From Spisula solida (lineage: Eukaryota > Mollusca > Bivalvia > Venerida > Mactridae), in NCBI GenBank assembly GCA_947247005.1, contig OX365950.1, positions 14,272,720 through 14,336,719 on the forward strand: a DNA stretch of 64,000 nt, written 5' to 3'. Shown piece by piece: positions 14,161 through 26,745 of this stretch. The position numbers and the translations under genes were made by a program. The notes beneath the pieces are model-generated. The model was not told the origin of the DNA and did not search any database. It saw nothing but the letters and a program-made list of their open reading frames with translations. Numbering within the stretch: position 1 is the stretch's first letter; each line of letters begins with the position of its first letter.

Positions 14161-14479
14161 GTTATAACTGCAGATAGGGTTTGTCACTGACCATATCAAC
14201 ATTATAGGATAAAACCCGTTTTCCGGTATAACAAAATTAATTTAACAGCAATGTGCGTGAAATTCTGAATCTAATATTTTTTGACAGGGGGGTGGCTGCA
14301 TTAAGCCAATAGAGCAACTAGGTACAATAATCGCGATTATTTTTGCCAAAAGGAAGATTATGTGAAAACTATATAGTTACATTGTGACTCACTGAACTTA
14401 TGTAATGCTTAACTTTTACTCCGGCACTTGGGGTAATGTGCGTGTGGACTGGCCATACGGCTTGCAAAGACTCATCGCC

Positions 14480-15330
14480 ATCAACAGCCATTTCTCTGTA
14501 ACTTGCATGTAGAATTTCATGGAACTTAATCAAAATGAATATGAACAACTATACAGTACTTTGATGATGCCTGTCAGGTGTTTTTCCTTTGACAGTCATT
14601 TACCTTGATTTATTAAATATTTCTGTCTGTCCTTCCGACTGCAGCCATTTTTCTACTAACTGCTACATTTTTAAGCAACTTAAATAAAAAAGTCATGATG
14701 CCCGTCAAGTTTGTTTAAGTTGGTCAATTTTCCTTAAGAGTTATTACCCTTGATTTATAGTATAATGCACTATGACCGTCCATTCGCATTCCTTTCTTTG
14801 TAACTAGCTTGTAGAATTTCATGAAACATAAAATGAATATGAGCACCCAATTACTGTGATGATGACTGTCAAGTTTCATTATTGGTCAAATTTCCTTAGA
14901 GTTATTGCCCTTGATTTGTTGAAAAATTTCATCTGCCAGTCCATTTGCATTCAGTTCTTTGTAATTAGCTGGTAGAATTTCATGTAACTTAAAATGAATA
15001 TGAACACACATTCTGTGTGTCAATTTTCTTGAGTTGTTGCCCTTGATTTATTGAAGAATTACCTCCGCCCGTCCTTTCTTAGTCATTTCTTTGGAACTAG
15101 CCGGTAAAATTACATGAAACTTAAAACGAATATGAATGCTCACACTAAGATGATGCCAGTCAAGTTTTGTTATTGGACAATTTTCTTAAGAGTTATTACC
15201 CTTGATTTAATGAAGAATTCACCCCGCCCGTCCATTCACATTCATTTCTTTGTAAATAGCTGGTAGGATTTCATGAAACTTAAAATGACCAGGAACGCTC
15301 ATACTGTGATGATGTCCGTCAAGTTTTTAG
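14480..15330. repeat. degenerate tandem repeat, units of roughly 150-200 bp
   Basis: Recurring blocks TTATTGCCCTTGATTTATTG, TTTCTTTGTAACTAGC, GGTAGAATTTCATGAAAC and TAAAATGAATATGAAC, in that order, about five to six times. Related blocks occur inverted in the left arm near 8340-8620. Confidence 0.7.
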
Positions 15331-15880
15331 CTCACCCGAGCACTCGTGAACATGTTTTACCTAATCTATATGAAACTTGGTCACAATGTTTGTCGCTTTG
15401 CAAACTAGGCAAAGTGCGTAACAGGGTCATCTGGGGTCAAAAACTAGGTCACATCAAATTAAAACATTGTTTACGCTCTAGAGGTCACATTTTTTATGTT
15501 ATATTAATGACACTTGGCCACAATGTGTAGCTTTATGAAATCTGGGTCTCCTGGCGTCAAGAACTAGGTCACAAGGTCACATCAAAGAAAAAACCTTGTT
15601 AGCACTCTAGAGGTCACATGTTTTACCTAATCTATATGAAACTTGGACACAATGTTTGTCGCTATGAAATCTAAGTCAAGTGCGTAACTGGGTCATCTTG
15701 GGTAAAAAACTAGGTCACATCAATTTTAAACCTTGTTTACTTCTCTAGAGGTCACATTTTTGATGTTATATTAATGACACTTGGCCACAATGTGTAGCTT
15801 TATGAAATCTAGGTCTAGTTCGTAACTGGGTCATCTGGGGTCTAAAACTAGGTCACCAGCCGTTTACTGATTCTGCCTGA
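15330..15880. repeat. tandem repeat with AGGTCA blocks, about 260-bp dimer
   Basis: Two copies of a dimeric unit with CTCTAGAGGTCACAT, ATATGAAACTTGG.CACAATG and AACTGGGTCATCTGGGGTC. A mollusc-type intergenic repeat by appearance. Its open frame at 15273-15530 is incidental. Confidence 0.75.
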
Positions 15881-16116
15881 ACTGCTGGTCATATGGTGAG
15901 CACTTTAGAGCCAATGGTCCTCTTGTTGTATTAGTCAATTTTCCATGAGTTTTTGCCCTCGAGTTATTAAAATTCTATCTGAATTTCATGAAATGTAAAA
16001 TAAATACAAAATGTATGAACAACCATACTGTGAAGATGCCCCTCACTAATAACTGTAATGAGTTATTTTGATCTATTATCAATGGATGATTGAATCCCCT
16101 TTAGGCAATGCCTTAG

Positions 16117-17041
16117 TTCATATTATTTAAAGCCTACGGATACTCTCTAGCAGGGTGTTTTCCGGACTCAAATACTACAAGTTTCTATAAATAACCCAGC
16201 CTCATTTTTACTAGTAGTGATCGAACAAAATGGCATATAGTGATCGAACCAAATATCAGACGGAAGGTATATGGGTAAAATACATTGATAGGTCACGTGA
16301 GGTATACTAATCTTAATTATACAACATACACAATTCGGTCACAATAAATCCACAATAGATTAAGTCATCCTCCCCTCCCACCTGTCATGTATTTTGCCAA
16401 TTGGACCTTTTATTGTTGCTTTACAAATCGATTGTTTGCTATAACCCGTTCAATTATTCTTTTTATTATACTGAGTTTATTTTTTGAAAACTCCTGACAG
16501 TAGTCACCTTAGTCATTACTTGAGTATCGAAGTAAAGCTAAATAAATCCGTAAACTAGTTCCTTGCGGACTTATAGTTCGAAATAGTAAATCGGCTTTCA
16601 AAAATAACGTTAGGAAAATATGAGTCGTCGAAATTTAAGATTAAAAATAAATTAATACGGACTCCTTTTAATTTAATTTGTAATATGAAATGTTATAGCT
16701 CACATCGAACAATTTATTAGAACTTGACTTGCTGTACGATTCCAAATCTATGTATGCAACTGTTTTTGTCTATTAGAAATTGTTTATCAAGTTCTTCATG
16801 TATTTACGCAATAACTGTATTGATTAGAATCTTGATTTGTTAGTGGTTGAACATGTACAGAGCCGACCGTCGAAAAATGGGCTTAGGTTTGCAGGTAGCG
16901 ACAGGGCCGGGTACGGTGGGCTTGTTGATTTCATTTATAACGTCTTACAAAACAAAGAAAAATTAAGATTTACTTACCGAAGCGACGAAATTTACAGTCG
17001 AAAATCTGTCAAGGGTATCACCGCCGTTGTATACGTTATTA
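16117..17041. other. unannotated stretch between two palindromic elements
   Basis: AT-rich. A 74-codon open frame at 16837-17061 has no recognisable motif and overlaps the end of the next element. Nothing else seen. Confidence 0.3.
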
Positions 17042-18189
17042 GTAGAGCAGCAAAAGCCTGAAAAGTGGCTTATTTAAGGAGTAACATTGCAATAAAAAGA
17101 CACACGCTGAGTCATATACCAAAATGTTTGGAAGACTTTGAAGTTTATCAAACAGTGAACCAAAGTTGCCGACCTTGGGAGGAAAGTTGGAATAATCAAA
17201 GGTCAAGGTCATACTGATAAGCAAAATATGATGAAAACCATAGTGTATTTGTTCTCAAAATAACATTATAAAAATACTTGTTATTGCATAATGTTTTTTA
17301 TTATATTATACCTTAGTACTCAAGCTATTAATTAATGTCCATATTTTGTGTCCCAAATGTTAAGGTCAATGTCGTTTCAAGGTCAAAGTATAAAAAATAT
17401 CCAAAATTTACTGTTTATGTAACTTACACTTTTCCTGGCTTAACGAACAATGTATAAATGTGTATTTAGGGCACTTTTTCATAATCTTCTATTCATTATC
17501 TTTGAATCCATACCAAATAAATGTATATTTCATGCCCATAATACTCTGAAATTGTGGTCAACCACAGTTCAGTCAGTACATATTGTTTCGAACAAACCTA
17601 TATTCCAAGCGGTATTTGTCATAATGGCATAATATTTGCAGATTTATATAGATGAATAGAACTAGGGCTTTGTAATATATAACGAAAAGCTATTTTCAAT
17701 ATGACTTAAGCTTATTACCTTCTTATTTATGAAAAAAGTGTGGAAAAATGCATATCATGTTAATTTACCCCACCCACCATGCTATACAGCATTTCAAAAA
17801 GCAGTTTGTATTCATGTTCAGTGACAACAACTCAAAAGTAGGTGGTAACACAAGTTGAACAAGCAATTTTATATTCAAATATGGGTGTCTATGTCTGAAG
17901 TATATAAAATAGCTGGCTTAAACTGTCCGTGCTGCGTACAGACAAAGAAATCTAAGATGGCGTCCAAGATGGCAACCATTCTTTGCCCATATATTCCATA
18001 TGTGTGTTCGAATATGGCAGATTCTTACACATTTGTGATGTTAAATGGTTTCATGCAAAGTACTTATTTGATAGTGTACACACTTTTGATATACTACACT
18101 GACCAATTTGAGGTCAGGTTCAAGGTCATTTCAAGGTCAAAGTATGAAAAGTACTACAACATTGTTATTTCCTCTCTACATGTCTAACA

Positions 18190-20850
18190 AGCCAGGAGTT
18201 TCTTCATCGAGCCGTGTTATGTACTCCATACAGATAGTAGTACTTATATTATGTTATCCAACGAGTCAGCATGTGCCTTGCAGTGTTAGGTACTCGATAG
18301 AGCCAATCCATGAATGGCTTTATTTAGCAGTGTTAGGTAATCCAATAGAGACAGAAATTGCTTGCTGGGCAGTATGAGGTAACCACGATAGTCAGGAATT
18401 GGTGTATCATATAGTGTCATGTAGGAGCCATAAAGAGCCAGGAATTATCATATCTAGCAGTGTTAGGTATTCCATAGTTCTAGGAATTGCTGTACCATGC
18501 AGTATTTAGTACCACACAGAACAAGGAATGGCTGGGGTTTTTACAGTAATAGTTACCACATAGAGGCAAAAATGGATAACATGTTTCTGTTAGGAACCCC
18601 ATAATGCCTTAACTAGACAGTTTAAGTCACCCATTTCAAACACAAGAATAGATTTATCTGACAGTGTGAAGAAGGACATACAAATGTATCAATGGTGACC
18701 ATTAATGTCAGTACCTGACAATGTGTAGTTCAGAAAGAGTTTGCTAGTCAGTTTCTGGTACTAGTATTTCATGGCTCTATGAAAGGATGTACCAGGCATA
18801 GCTTGTTAATAAAAGAAGCCATGAATGACTTTTTCATACAGTTTTAGTAGCTCATACTGCAATAAAAGCCAGTATAAGGTAATGTTTGGTACCACATGGA
18901 ACCATTTAAGGATTTTCAGGCAGGGTTAGATATCGAATGGAACAATGTAAAGCTGTTCCTAGCAGTTGTACAAGGATAGGTTGGTACCCCATGAAGACAT
19001 CAAATGCTGCGTTAAACAGTTGGTGCTAAAACATGCTATGTTAGACAGTTGTTGGTACCCAATGGAGCTATGAAATGCTGCGTTAGACAGTTGTTAGTAC
19101 CCCATGGAGCCATGCAATGCTGTGTAAGACCGTTGTTGGTACCCCATGGCACTATAAAATGCTATGTTACACAGTTGTGGGTACCCCATGGTACTATAAA
19201 ATGCTGTGTTAGACCTTTGTTGGTACCCCATAGAGCCATTAAATGCTGTGTTAGACAGTTGCTGGTGCCCCATAGAGCCATGAATTGCTGAGATAGGCAG
19301 TCGTTAGAGTCCCATAGAGCCATGAAATGCTGTGTTAGACAGTTGTTGGTGCCCCATAGAGCCATGAAATGCTGGGATAGACAGTTGTTGGTGTCTCATA
19401 GAGCCACGAAATGATGTGCCAACAGTTGTTTGTACCCATAGAGCCATGACATGCTGTGTTAGACAGTTGTGTCCCATAGAGCCATGAAATTCTATGTGAG
19501 ACAGTTGTTGGTACCCCACGGCACTATAAAATGCTATGTTACACAGTTGTGGGTACCCCATGACACTATGAAATGCTGTGTTAGACCGTTGTTGGTACCC
19601 CATAGAGCCGCGAAATGCTGTGATAGACAGTTGTTGGTGTCCCATAGAGCCAAAAAATGCTGTGTTACACAGTTGTTGGTACCCCATACAGCCATGAAAT
19701 GCTGTAATAGACAGTTGTTGGTGTCCCATAGAGCCACGAAATGCATTGATAGACAGTTGTTGGTGTCCCGTAGAGCCATGACATGCTGTGTTAGAGAGTT
19801 GTTGGTACCCCATAGAGCCACAAAATGCTGTGCTAGACAGTTGTTGGTGTCCAATAGAGCCATGAAATGCTGTAATAGACAGTTGTTGGTACCCCATAGA
19901 GCCATGAAATGCTGTGCTAGACAGTGTGTTGGTGTCCAATAGAGCCATGAAATGCTGTAATAGACAGTTGTTGGTACCCCATAGAGCCCTGAAATGCTGT
20001 GCCAACAGTTGTTGGTGTCCAATAGAGCCATGAAATGCATTGATAGACAGTTGTTGGTGTCCCATAGAGCCATGAAATGCTGTGATAGACAGTCGTTGGT
20101 GTCCCGTAGAGCCATAAAATGCTGTGTTAGAGAGTTGTTGGTACCCCATAGAGCCACTAATTGCTGTGCTAGACCGTTGTTGGTGTCCAATAGAGCCATG
20201 AAATGCTGTAATAGACAGTTGTTGGTACCCCATAGAGCCACGAAATGCTTTGCCAACAGTTGGTGGTGTCCAATAGAGCCGCGAAATGCTGTGATAGACA
20301 GTTGTTGGTACCCCTTAGAGCCATGGAATGCTGTGATAGACAGTTGTTGGTGTCCCGTAGAGCCATGACATGCTGTGATAGACAGTTGTTGGTGCCCCAT
20401 AGAGCCATGAAATGCTGTGATAGACAGTTGTTGGTACCCCATAGAGCCATGAAATGCTGTGATAGACAGTTGTTGGCACCCCATACAGCCATGAAATGCT
20501 GTGATAGACAGTTGTTGGTGTCCCATAAAGCCATGAAATGCTGTAATAGACATATGTTGGTGTCCCATATAGCCACGAAATGCTGTGATAGACAGTTTAT
20601 GGTACCCCATGGAGCCATGAAATGCTGTGATAGACAGTTGTTGGTTTTCCATAGAGCCACAAAATGCTGTGCAAGACAGTTGATGGTACCCCGTGTTGTC
20701 ATGAGAGACAGTGTCATACATTATTAGATATTACACTGAACACTGGATGACTGTGCCAGACAGTTGTAGATGCCCCATGGAACGAAGAATAGCTATACTA
20801 GGTGATGCTCTTATTCTTCTGTGGCTAGTATTATAGCCGTATTTGATAGT
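18190..20850. repeat. 42-bp minisatellite, about 40 core copies plus decayed flanks
   Basis: Core 19025-20730; the unit contains GTTGTTGGTACCCCATAGAG, then CCATGAAATGCTGTGATAGA, then CA. Two variants (GGTACCCC and GGTGTCCC) intermingle, and three shortened units read GCCAACAGTTG, hinting at higher-order repeats. Decayed units extend left to about 18190 and right to about 20850. 42 is a multiple of 3, so long frames stay open on both strands (up to 395 codons at 19534-20721 minus); these are judged side effects. Confidence 0.95.
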
Positions 20851-21049
20851 GTTGAGTATCCCAAAAAGTAGAAATCTTTACCTAGACGTTTACTCTGCAA
20901 AATGATTAGTAAAGCTGTTTTTACAACCTTTAAACATTCATGTTCCTTACACTTGAGAGAAACATTAGAAACATTTCATGACACATTTTCTTGATTACGA
21001 CAATTGCTATTGGGATTTGAAATAAATCAGCTGCAATAAATGTTATGAA

Positions 21050-21620
21050 AGTGGGTGGGGTAATTTTTAATTACAGCTAGTTGCCACTTAAATCTCTAAT
21101 TTTCCCTTTAAATAAGTACATTTTAAATCATATTGACTCGAAATCGACTTCCATGTGTAATTGAATGTGTTTAAGCATCATTTCTACAACTGGTACATTT
21201 GTACATTTGATATCTAGTGTATACCCATTTTTGTACTTTTTTACCATTTGACCTGAAAATGACCTTGACCTTCATTCATGATGACCTCAATAAATGACCC
21301 TTAGCATTGGCAGTATTAGAACTTTATATTCAGTCAAACATTCGATAATGATAATTCAAATACTACAGGCTATTGTGTGTAAATCAACTACATTTAATGT
21401 TTTGAAAGGGGGTGGGGTAATTGTTTATTACACTTAATTGCCTCTCAGACTCGTAATATCCCTTGGAATCGATATATTTTAAATCTTTTACATCTAATAT
21501 TTACTCTCCTGTGCAAGTGCATGTGTTTAAGCATCATTTGTACTATTTATGACATTTGATATCTGGTGCACATCCATCTTTTGTACGTTTTTACTTTTGA
21601 CCTTGAACTGACCTTGACCT
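21050..21620. repeat. diverged direct duplication, period about 363 bp
   Basis: 21050-21265 and 21413-21620 share GGTGGGGTAATT, TGTGTTTAAGCATCATTT, ACATTTGATATCT and a terminal GACCTTGACC block. It lies in the right arm of the palindromic element. Confidence 0.7.
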
Positions 21621-22000
21621 TGACATTGTTGGACTACAATTTGGTATTAAAATTGTGCAATTAGTAAGGATGTATCAAAGTCAGTGAACCATTTTACTAT
21701 AACATGCAAGTTTGGGGTATTAATAAAGGTTAAGTAAACTGTAGTTTGTTTCTTATTTTGAAGCACCATATGACCTTGAACTTGACCTTTTAAAACTTTC
21801 CTCCCAAGGACGGCAACTTTTACCTATAGTACAGTAATCCTGAATGTCTCAGGAACATTTTGGTATATGTCTCAGCTTGTGTACTTTTTTTGCAATGTTC
21901 ACTCTACTTTGAGTCAAAATGCTGCTCTACTATATCCCCATTGATTTATTAGCAGAATTTAACAGCTGGTGTCTTGTCTATATGTATAACCAGGCACGTA

Positions 22001-22285
22001 TGTTTTCATAAGCGGTGAGTACCACGAAGACGCTCGAAGTGTAATTTACACATTTAAAGGTCGATATTGCACATTTTGCTCGCGGAAATATATTCAACGC
22101 ATAAAACTTGTAATATATTCACGCATAATCCTGACCTTTATGTATGAATATATTACAAGGTTCGTGATTTGAATATATACATTTTCGCGAGCAAATCATG
22201 CAATATCGATTTGTGTTGGTATATAATAATATATAATTACACTTCGAGTGTCTTCGTGATACTATACTTCCCGCTTATGAAAACA
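22001..22285. mobile_element. palindromic MITE, 285 bp
   Basis: TIR TGTTTTCATAAGCGG on the left and its reverse complement on the right, flanked by TA. The inverted repeat extends far inward (CGAAGTGTAATT with AATTACACTTCG; TGCTCGCGGAAATATATT with AATATATACATTTTCGCGAGCA), so the whole element can fold. No ORF. Confidence 0.85.
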
Positions 22286-24733
22286 TAAAACCGGCATTAT
22301 AAATATAGACACTATTTCAACTGATCAAGTATGCTAACAATAGAAGGCCGAGAGTCGTGTCAAATTCCGTACTTTACTGAACCCATTCAGATCACCTCGT
22401 CCTTTATGCATTGTAATAGTATATTTGCCGGAGACAAACGGAAATGACCGAGCGTTCACGATTGTACTGAACCGGGTGTTTATCGTCGTACGTATGCAAT
22501 ATACCGTGACGATTTTCCTAGAAGGAATATACCTTCCTGGTTACGTGAATTGGCGACCTGGCGAGAGAAATATGGTAAGCTTTAAACATATTTTTTATTT
22601 ATTTACCTATGTAATCCGTATTTTACCATTTTAAATTTAAACAACTACTTTGCGTTGCGGTTGATTTATATTTCCTAATGTTATGTTTATTTCTTTTCCA
22701 AAAGTGGTATTGACTATAACCCAATGATTACTTGTACAAACAGAACAAGACTAAACATTAATCCAAACCGACAATAATTAAAAACAAATGCAGTATCAAC
22801 TAACTAGTCATGCCAAAGACAATTTCTAGTAAAGTTACAAATGTTTAAATGTTTTAGGTTTATTTTCAAGTTGAAAACGCATTATCATTGAAATCGAAAC
22901 TTGACTTTCGTTAAATATCATCTGCCATAAGAAGAATTGCTAATGGAGGTATTGCAAAACAGTGTCATATGTTATCCGTAAGGTACATAATTAAAGAGTT
23001 CAGTGTTAATAAACTCTTTTTCTTAAAGTTTCAATATTTGATACATTTGAAAGCTGAGTATGTTATGTAAGCATTGGGGTGTGAATTATGTTTTAAGGTA
23101 TTAAGGCGACGGCGTCTAAGTAACTGGTTGTAATAAAACCAGCGATCAATAAATCTGATAATATAGCCCCAACATATTATAACATAAAGCACAGCGTTTA
23201 ATGCTTCCAACTTATTTAAATACAAAGTACGGGATGATAGTTAACAATATTATCCATCACTTAGCGTAGGCTTAGGATTATTTTGAGATATCAACAAGAA
23301 AATCGTTGTGATGATTACACCACTGGATTCCTAATTTGGTGAGCTATCTAATGCTCCCATTGTTTCTTAATGAAAGCACCCGACCCGTTACGAAGTTTGC
23401 ACGTCACACCTTGCACTAACCCAACAATTCACACTCAAAAGTAAGGGTTATTTTAAGCTATGTACGTGAGATAGCGCACTATAATCATAACAAATTGTGA
23501 AGAACCACTCAAATACAAGCATTTCGTCACGTGATTTGACACAACAATTTTAAAAATGGCGTAATTCCTTGATAGCTCAAAATAGACATGAAAATGATAA
23601 AACAATGAAAAGTTTCGCTTAAAACGTTCTTATTTCAAATGTTATCTCCTGATAGCTCAGTATAACAATAAATCAAATCCAAATATTGTTACACTTTATG
23701 AGCTATCTCAAAACATACTTTTTCAATTTTAGAAATTGTTTCTAATGAAGTATTAAAATTCATGGTGAATGTAGCTTATTCCAGTACTTTTTTATTTTTT
23801 GCAAATCGACCAATTTTGAGTGAGATTATCATATCTGAATATTTGAACCGCTTTTTTCGAAAGTGAATATGTCTAGTTAGCGAAAGATAATAATAAGGCG
23901 AATACAGGTAACACATGGAAGTAAGGATACTGCGGTGTGCGACTTTAAACTTTAACATACATACAGTACGTGGATCCCAATAAACTAATACAACAAGGAA
24001 TGGGAACTTAAACTATTTCGATTTGAAAAGAAAAACATACATCATTAGGATTGGCTATATCATTTAAAGAGTGTTTTTCTTTAGAATGTTTAAACATTCT
24101 GCTGATGTATGTAGATTCCCTTGTACATAAACGATTCTTGTAGAACTGTATATAGTTACACTGCATTCTGTTAACAATATGCATCGTCTTAATTTGACAG
24201 ACTGCGCAACGAACAAACTATACCTATAACCCAACAATTTATAGGTGTGTGCGCACATAGAAGTTCAGTCATTCGTGTCTCCTTTAAATTTCGAACATAC
24301 GACATCTTGGCAACATGCCAGATTGGTGAACAATAACAATGTAAATTGAATTTTCCCAAACCTGGGAACTTTATACTATTTGTATGGTTGTGTTCAATTA
24401 AATAGCGAGATGTTCATGTACACTGTTATTAAATTTTATATTATAGTTATAAAATTGAAAATCTAAAACGAAAGTAGCCAATTTACATGGCAGACCACTT
24501 TGTCAAACGATAGTAGGAATTCTTAAATTGAAGTAAAATGTTCGTATACTAAAAACTGTTTCGTTCATACGGATGCATATCAAGATTGTTCTTACATCCA
24601 AAATGTGATTAATTACCTAGGCTCCGGTGGGTTGGGGGGGGGGGGGCGCCCGCTCTAAAGCCGCTAGTGACTGGCATATTCACGTTTATCCAAAATCGCG
24701 TCATATGTATGCATGGATTAATCTATGATGAAC
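22286..24733. other. upstream region of HSPA12 copy 2, or part of its first intron
   Basis: Apart from the candidate exon at 22494, no gene is recognised. 23335-23720 has several GATAGCTC / GAGCTATC blocks in both orientations. A run of 13 G lies at 24634-24646, just before the LINE. Confidence 0.3.
22494..22574 (+). CDS. candidate first coding exon of HSPA12 copy 2
   Basis: A strong donor (ATG|GTAAGC) follows ATG at 22572-22574. Spliced in phase 0 to the acceptor at 27461, it would give M-ALLVAAIDFGTTYSG, a natural HSPA12 N-terminus with G at +4 and A at -3 of the start. An in-frame ATG at 22494 would instead add 26 residues (MQYTVTIF...). The phase fit and donor quality are seen directly; the join across a 4.9-kb intron holding a LINE is inference. 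The sequence upstream to about 22425 is open in this frame but unrecognised. Another exon nearer 27462 could be the real one. Confidence 0.28.
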
Positions 24734-24734
24734 A

Positions 24735-26745
24735 ACGTACAATTTAGTAAACTGATAAATAGACCACCTAGTAAATCATGTGAGCTTGACCCAATCCCAA
24801 CATGGTTGTTGAAGGATTGTTTAAATGAACTACTGCCAATATTAACACGACTATTCAATGCATCACTTGAAAATGCTTATGTACCCATGGCTTTTAAAAG
24901 CTCCAGAATAAGACCACTGATGCAGAAGCCAGGCCTTGATCAAAATGTAATGAAAAATTACAGACCGGTGTCATATTTACCTTTCATTTCCAAAGTTCTT
25001 GAGATGGTAGTCGATGCTCAACTAGATGAGCACTTAACACTGTATAATCTCCATGAAGAACGCCAGTCAGCATATAGAAAATTCCATTCTACTGAAACTG
25101 CTTTACTTCGTGTGCAAAATGACATCCTTTGTTCCATAGACCAGAATAAAGCTACAGTCCTGGTAATGCTTGGTTTATCAGCAGCATTTGACACCATTGA
25201 TCACACCACCCTCCTACGCCGACTTGAAAATCATTTTGGTATAGTAGGCAAACCATTGGAGTGGATGAAATCCTATCTGTGTGACCGTTACCAGACTGTT
25301 TGTATTGATGGTGAACTTTCGGAACCAGTACTGATGAATTATAGCGTACCTCAGGGCTCTGTGCTTGGTCCCAAAAACTACATCATGTATACAAAACCAG
25401 TGGGTGCAATCTGCAGAAAGCATCAACTGCAACATCATTTCTACGCTGATGACTCCTAGTTGTATATGGCATTCCGAGCGAAGGATTGCGTTTCACGCGA
25501 TGATACACTGCAACGAATTGAAGCATGTCTGAAGGATATCTTGCTCTGGATGAAGAACAATTTGTTGAAACTTAATGCAGACAAAACAGAGGTAATCCTG
25601 TTTGTTCCGAAACGCAATGCCAATAATGCCGAGAATATCACGGTGAAAGTTGGTGACGCTGTGATCAGCCCATCATCAGTGGTGAGAAACCTTGGTGCCA
25701 TGTTGGATTCACACCTGAATATGGATAAACATGTAAACTCTGCCTCCAGGTCTTGTTTCATGCAGATCCGACAAATAGGTCAAATCAGACAATATTTGAC
25801 AGTTGATGCAACAAAATCCCTCATAAATTCTTTAGTAACATCAAGACTGGATTATTGCAACTTATTACTGTGCGGCTCCCCAAAAAACATTCTGAACAAA
25901 CTACAAAATATTCAAAATACAGCTGCCCGCCTCATCGCACGGATACCGCGATACAACCACATCACTCCTGTGCTGAAGGATCTTCACTGGTTACCTGTAC
26001 AATACAGAGTGGAGTACAAGGTATTGACTCTTGTTTACAAAGTACTACATGGAAAGTCCCCAGGCTACATCAGAATTATGTTGGAAATATACACATGTAC
26101 TCCACAAAGACAGCTTAGGTCACAAAATGACTTTATTCTTCTAGTTGTGCCGAGGATGAGGACTGTATCATACGGTGATCGATGTTTCATGGCTGCAGCA
26201 CCGAAGCTCTGGAATGCACTGCCAACAGCACTCAGGGATAGTAAAACACTACCATCATTCAAGAAAGCGCTAAAAACGCACTGTTTTACTAAAGCATATT
26301 CTAGCTGATTATAAGTTTGACTCCTTAAGGGTCTCCTATAAGGTAGTACATTTATACCTTTGGAGACGGTTTCTCGTAGCAGTGGTATGTGACGCTGTTC
26401 TTGAAACACTAGTACAGTAGTATATAGTGTCTTATAAATATGGGATCTCCTGTCTCCTTAAAGGAAGTATTACTATTCCTTTGGATTTAGTTTCTCGCGG
26501 CAGTGGTATGTGACGCTGCTCTTGAAACACCAATTTTAGCGGGTAATTGAGGGAGGATTTTAGCCTTAAACTTTAATATATATACATGTTTATATACATT
26601 TGTTGTTATGTTTGCATGCATATATCTATGTAAAATTGCTTTAATCATGTCTTAAATGTGACTGCACAGCACTTTTGAACGTGTACTTACATGATAAAAG
26701 TGCTACATAAATATGGTATAATAATAATAGTAAAATAAATAAACA
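24735..26745 (+). mobile_element. CR1/L2-like LINE, 5'-truncated, inactivated
   Basis: One frame runs through the RT and C-terminal domain with a single internal stop (TAG at 25457). Visible: SCELDPIPTWLLKD, NYRPVSYLPFISKVLE, QSAYRKFHSTETALLRVQND, motif A VMLGLSAAFDTIDH, VPQGSVLGP and HHFYADDS, then stop, then LYMAF. The C-terminal part has SRLDYCNLLL, HWLPVQYRVEYK and APKLWNALP. In motif A the first aspartate (catalytic) is G, and the stop lies right after YADDS, where Q is usual. The 3' UTR holds two copies of a unit with GCAGTGGTATGTGACGCTG, and a run of ATAATAATAG/AAATAAA ends it. The endonuclease domain is missing. Two CDS halves: 24735-25456 and 25460-26308. Confidence 0.9.

Larger units (their letters stand above)
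7189..16116. mobile_element. large inverted-repeat (fold-back) structure, about 8.9 kb
   Basis: Both ends carry CTAAGGCATTGCCTAAA in inverted orientation (7189-7205 and 16100-16116). Several internal blocks pair as diverged inverted repeats in the correct order: 8663-8736 with 14381-14453, 8980-9110 with 13020-13150, and 9880-10100 with 11800-12050. The unpaired centre is about 10100-11800. The right arm is longer because it carries a diverged direct duplication (13230-13375 against 14205-14345), tandem repeats at 14480-15880 and a LINE scrap at 14067. The left arm carries a hairpin element at 9297. No transposase ORF is visible. The terminal match is short, so the outer ends are less certain than the palindromic arrangement. 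Confidence 0.6.
17042..21930. mobile_element. palindromic TIR element with minisatellite core, about 4.9 kb
   Basis: Ends GTAGAGCAGC (17042) and GCTGCTCTAC (to 21930), flanked by TA on each side (17040-17041, 21931-21932). The arms pair in order: 17100-17210 with 21770-21890 (ATATACCAAAATGTT, TTGGGAGGAAAGTT, AAGGTCAAGGTCAT), 17745-17775 with 21040-21070 (TTACCCCACCCACC), and 18095-18145 with 21231-21280. The centre is the 42-bp array. No transposase is visible, so it is probably non-autonomous. Confidence 0.7.

Noticed and set aside
16837..17061. 74-codon + frame
   Set aside because: No motif, overlaps the end of the palindromic element.
19025..20730. CRISPR array or coding repeat protein
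   Set aside because: Units are contiguous and diverged with no unique spacers; open frames follow from the 42-bp period.
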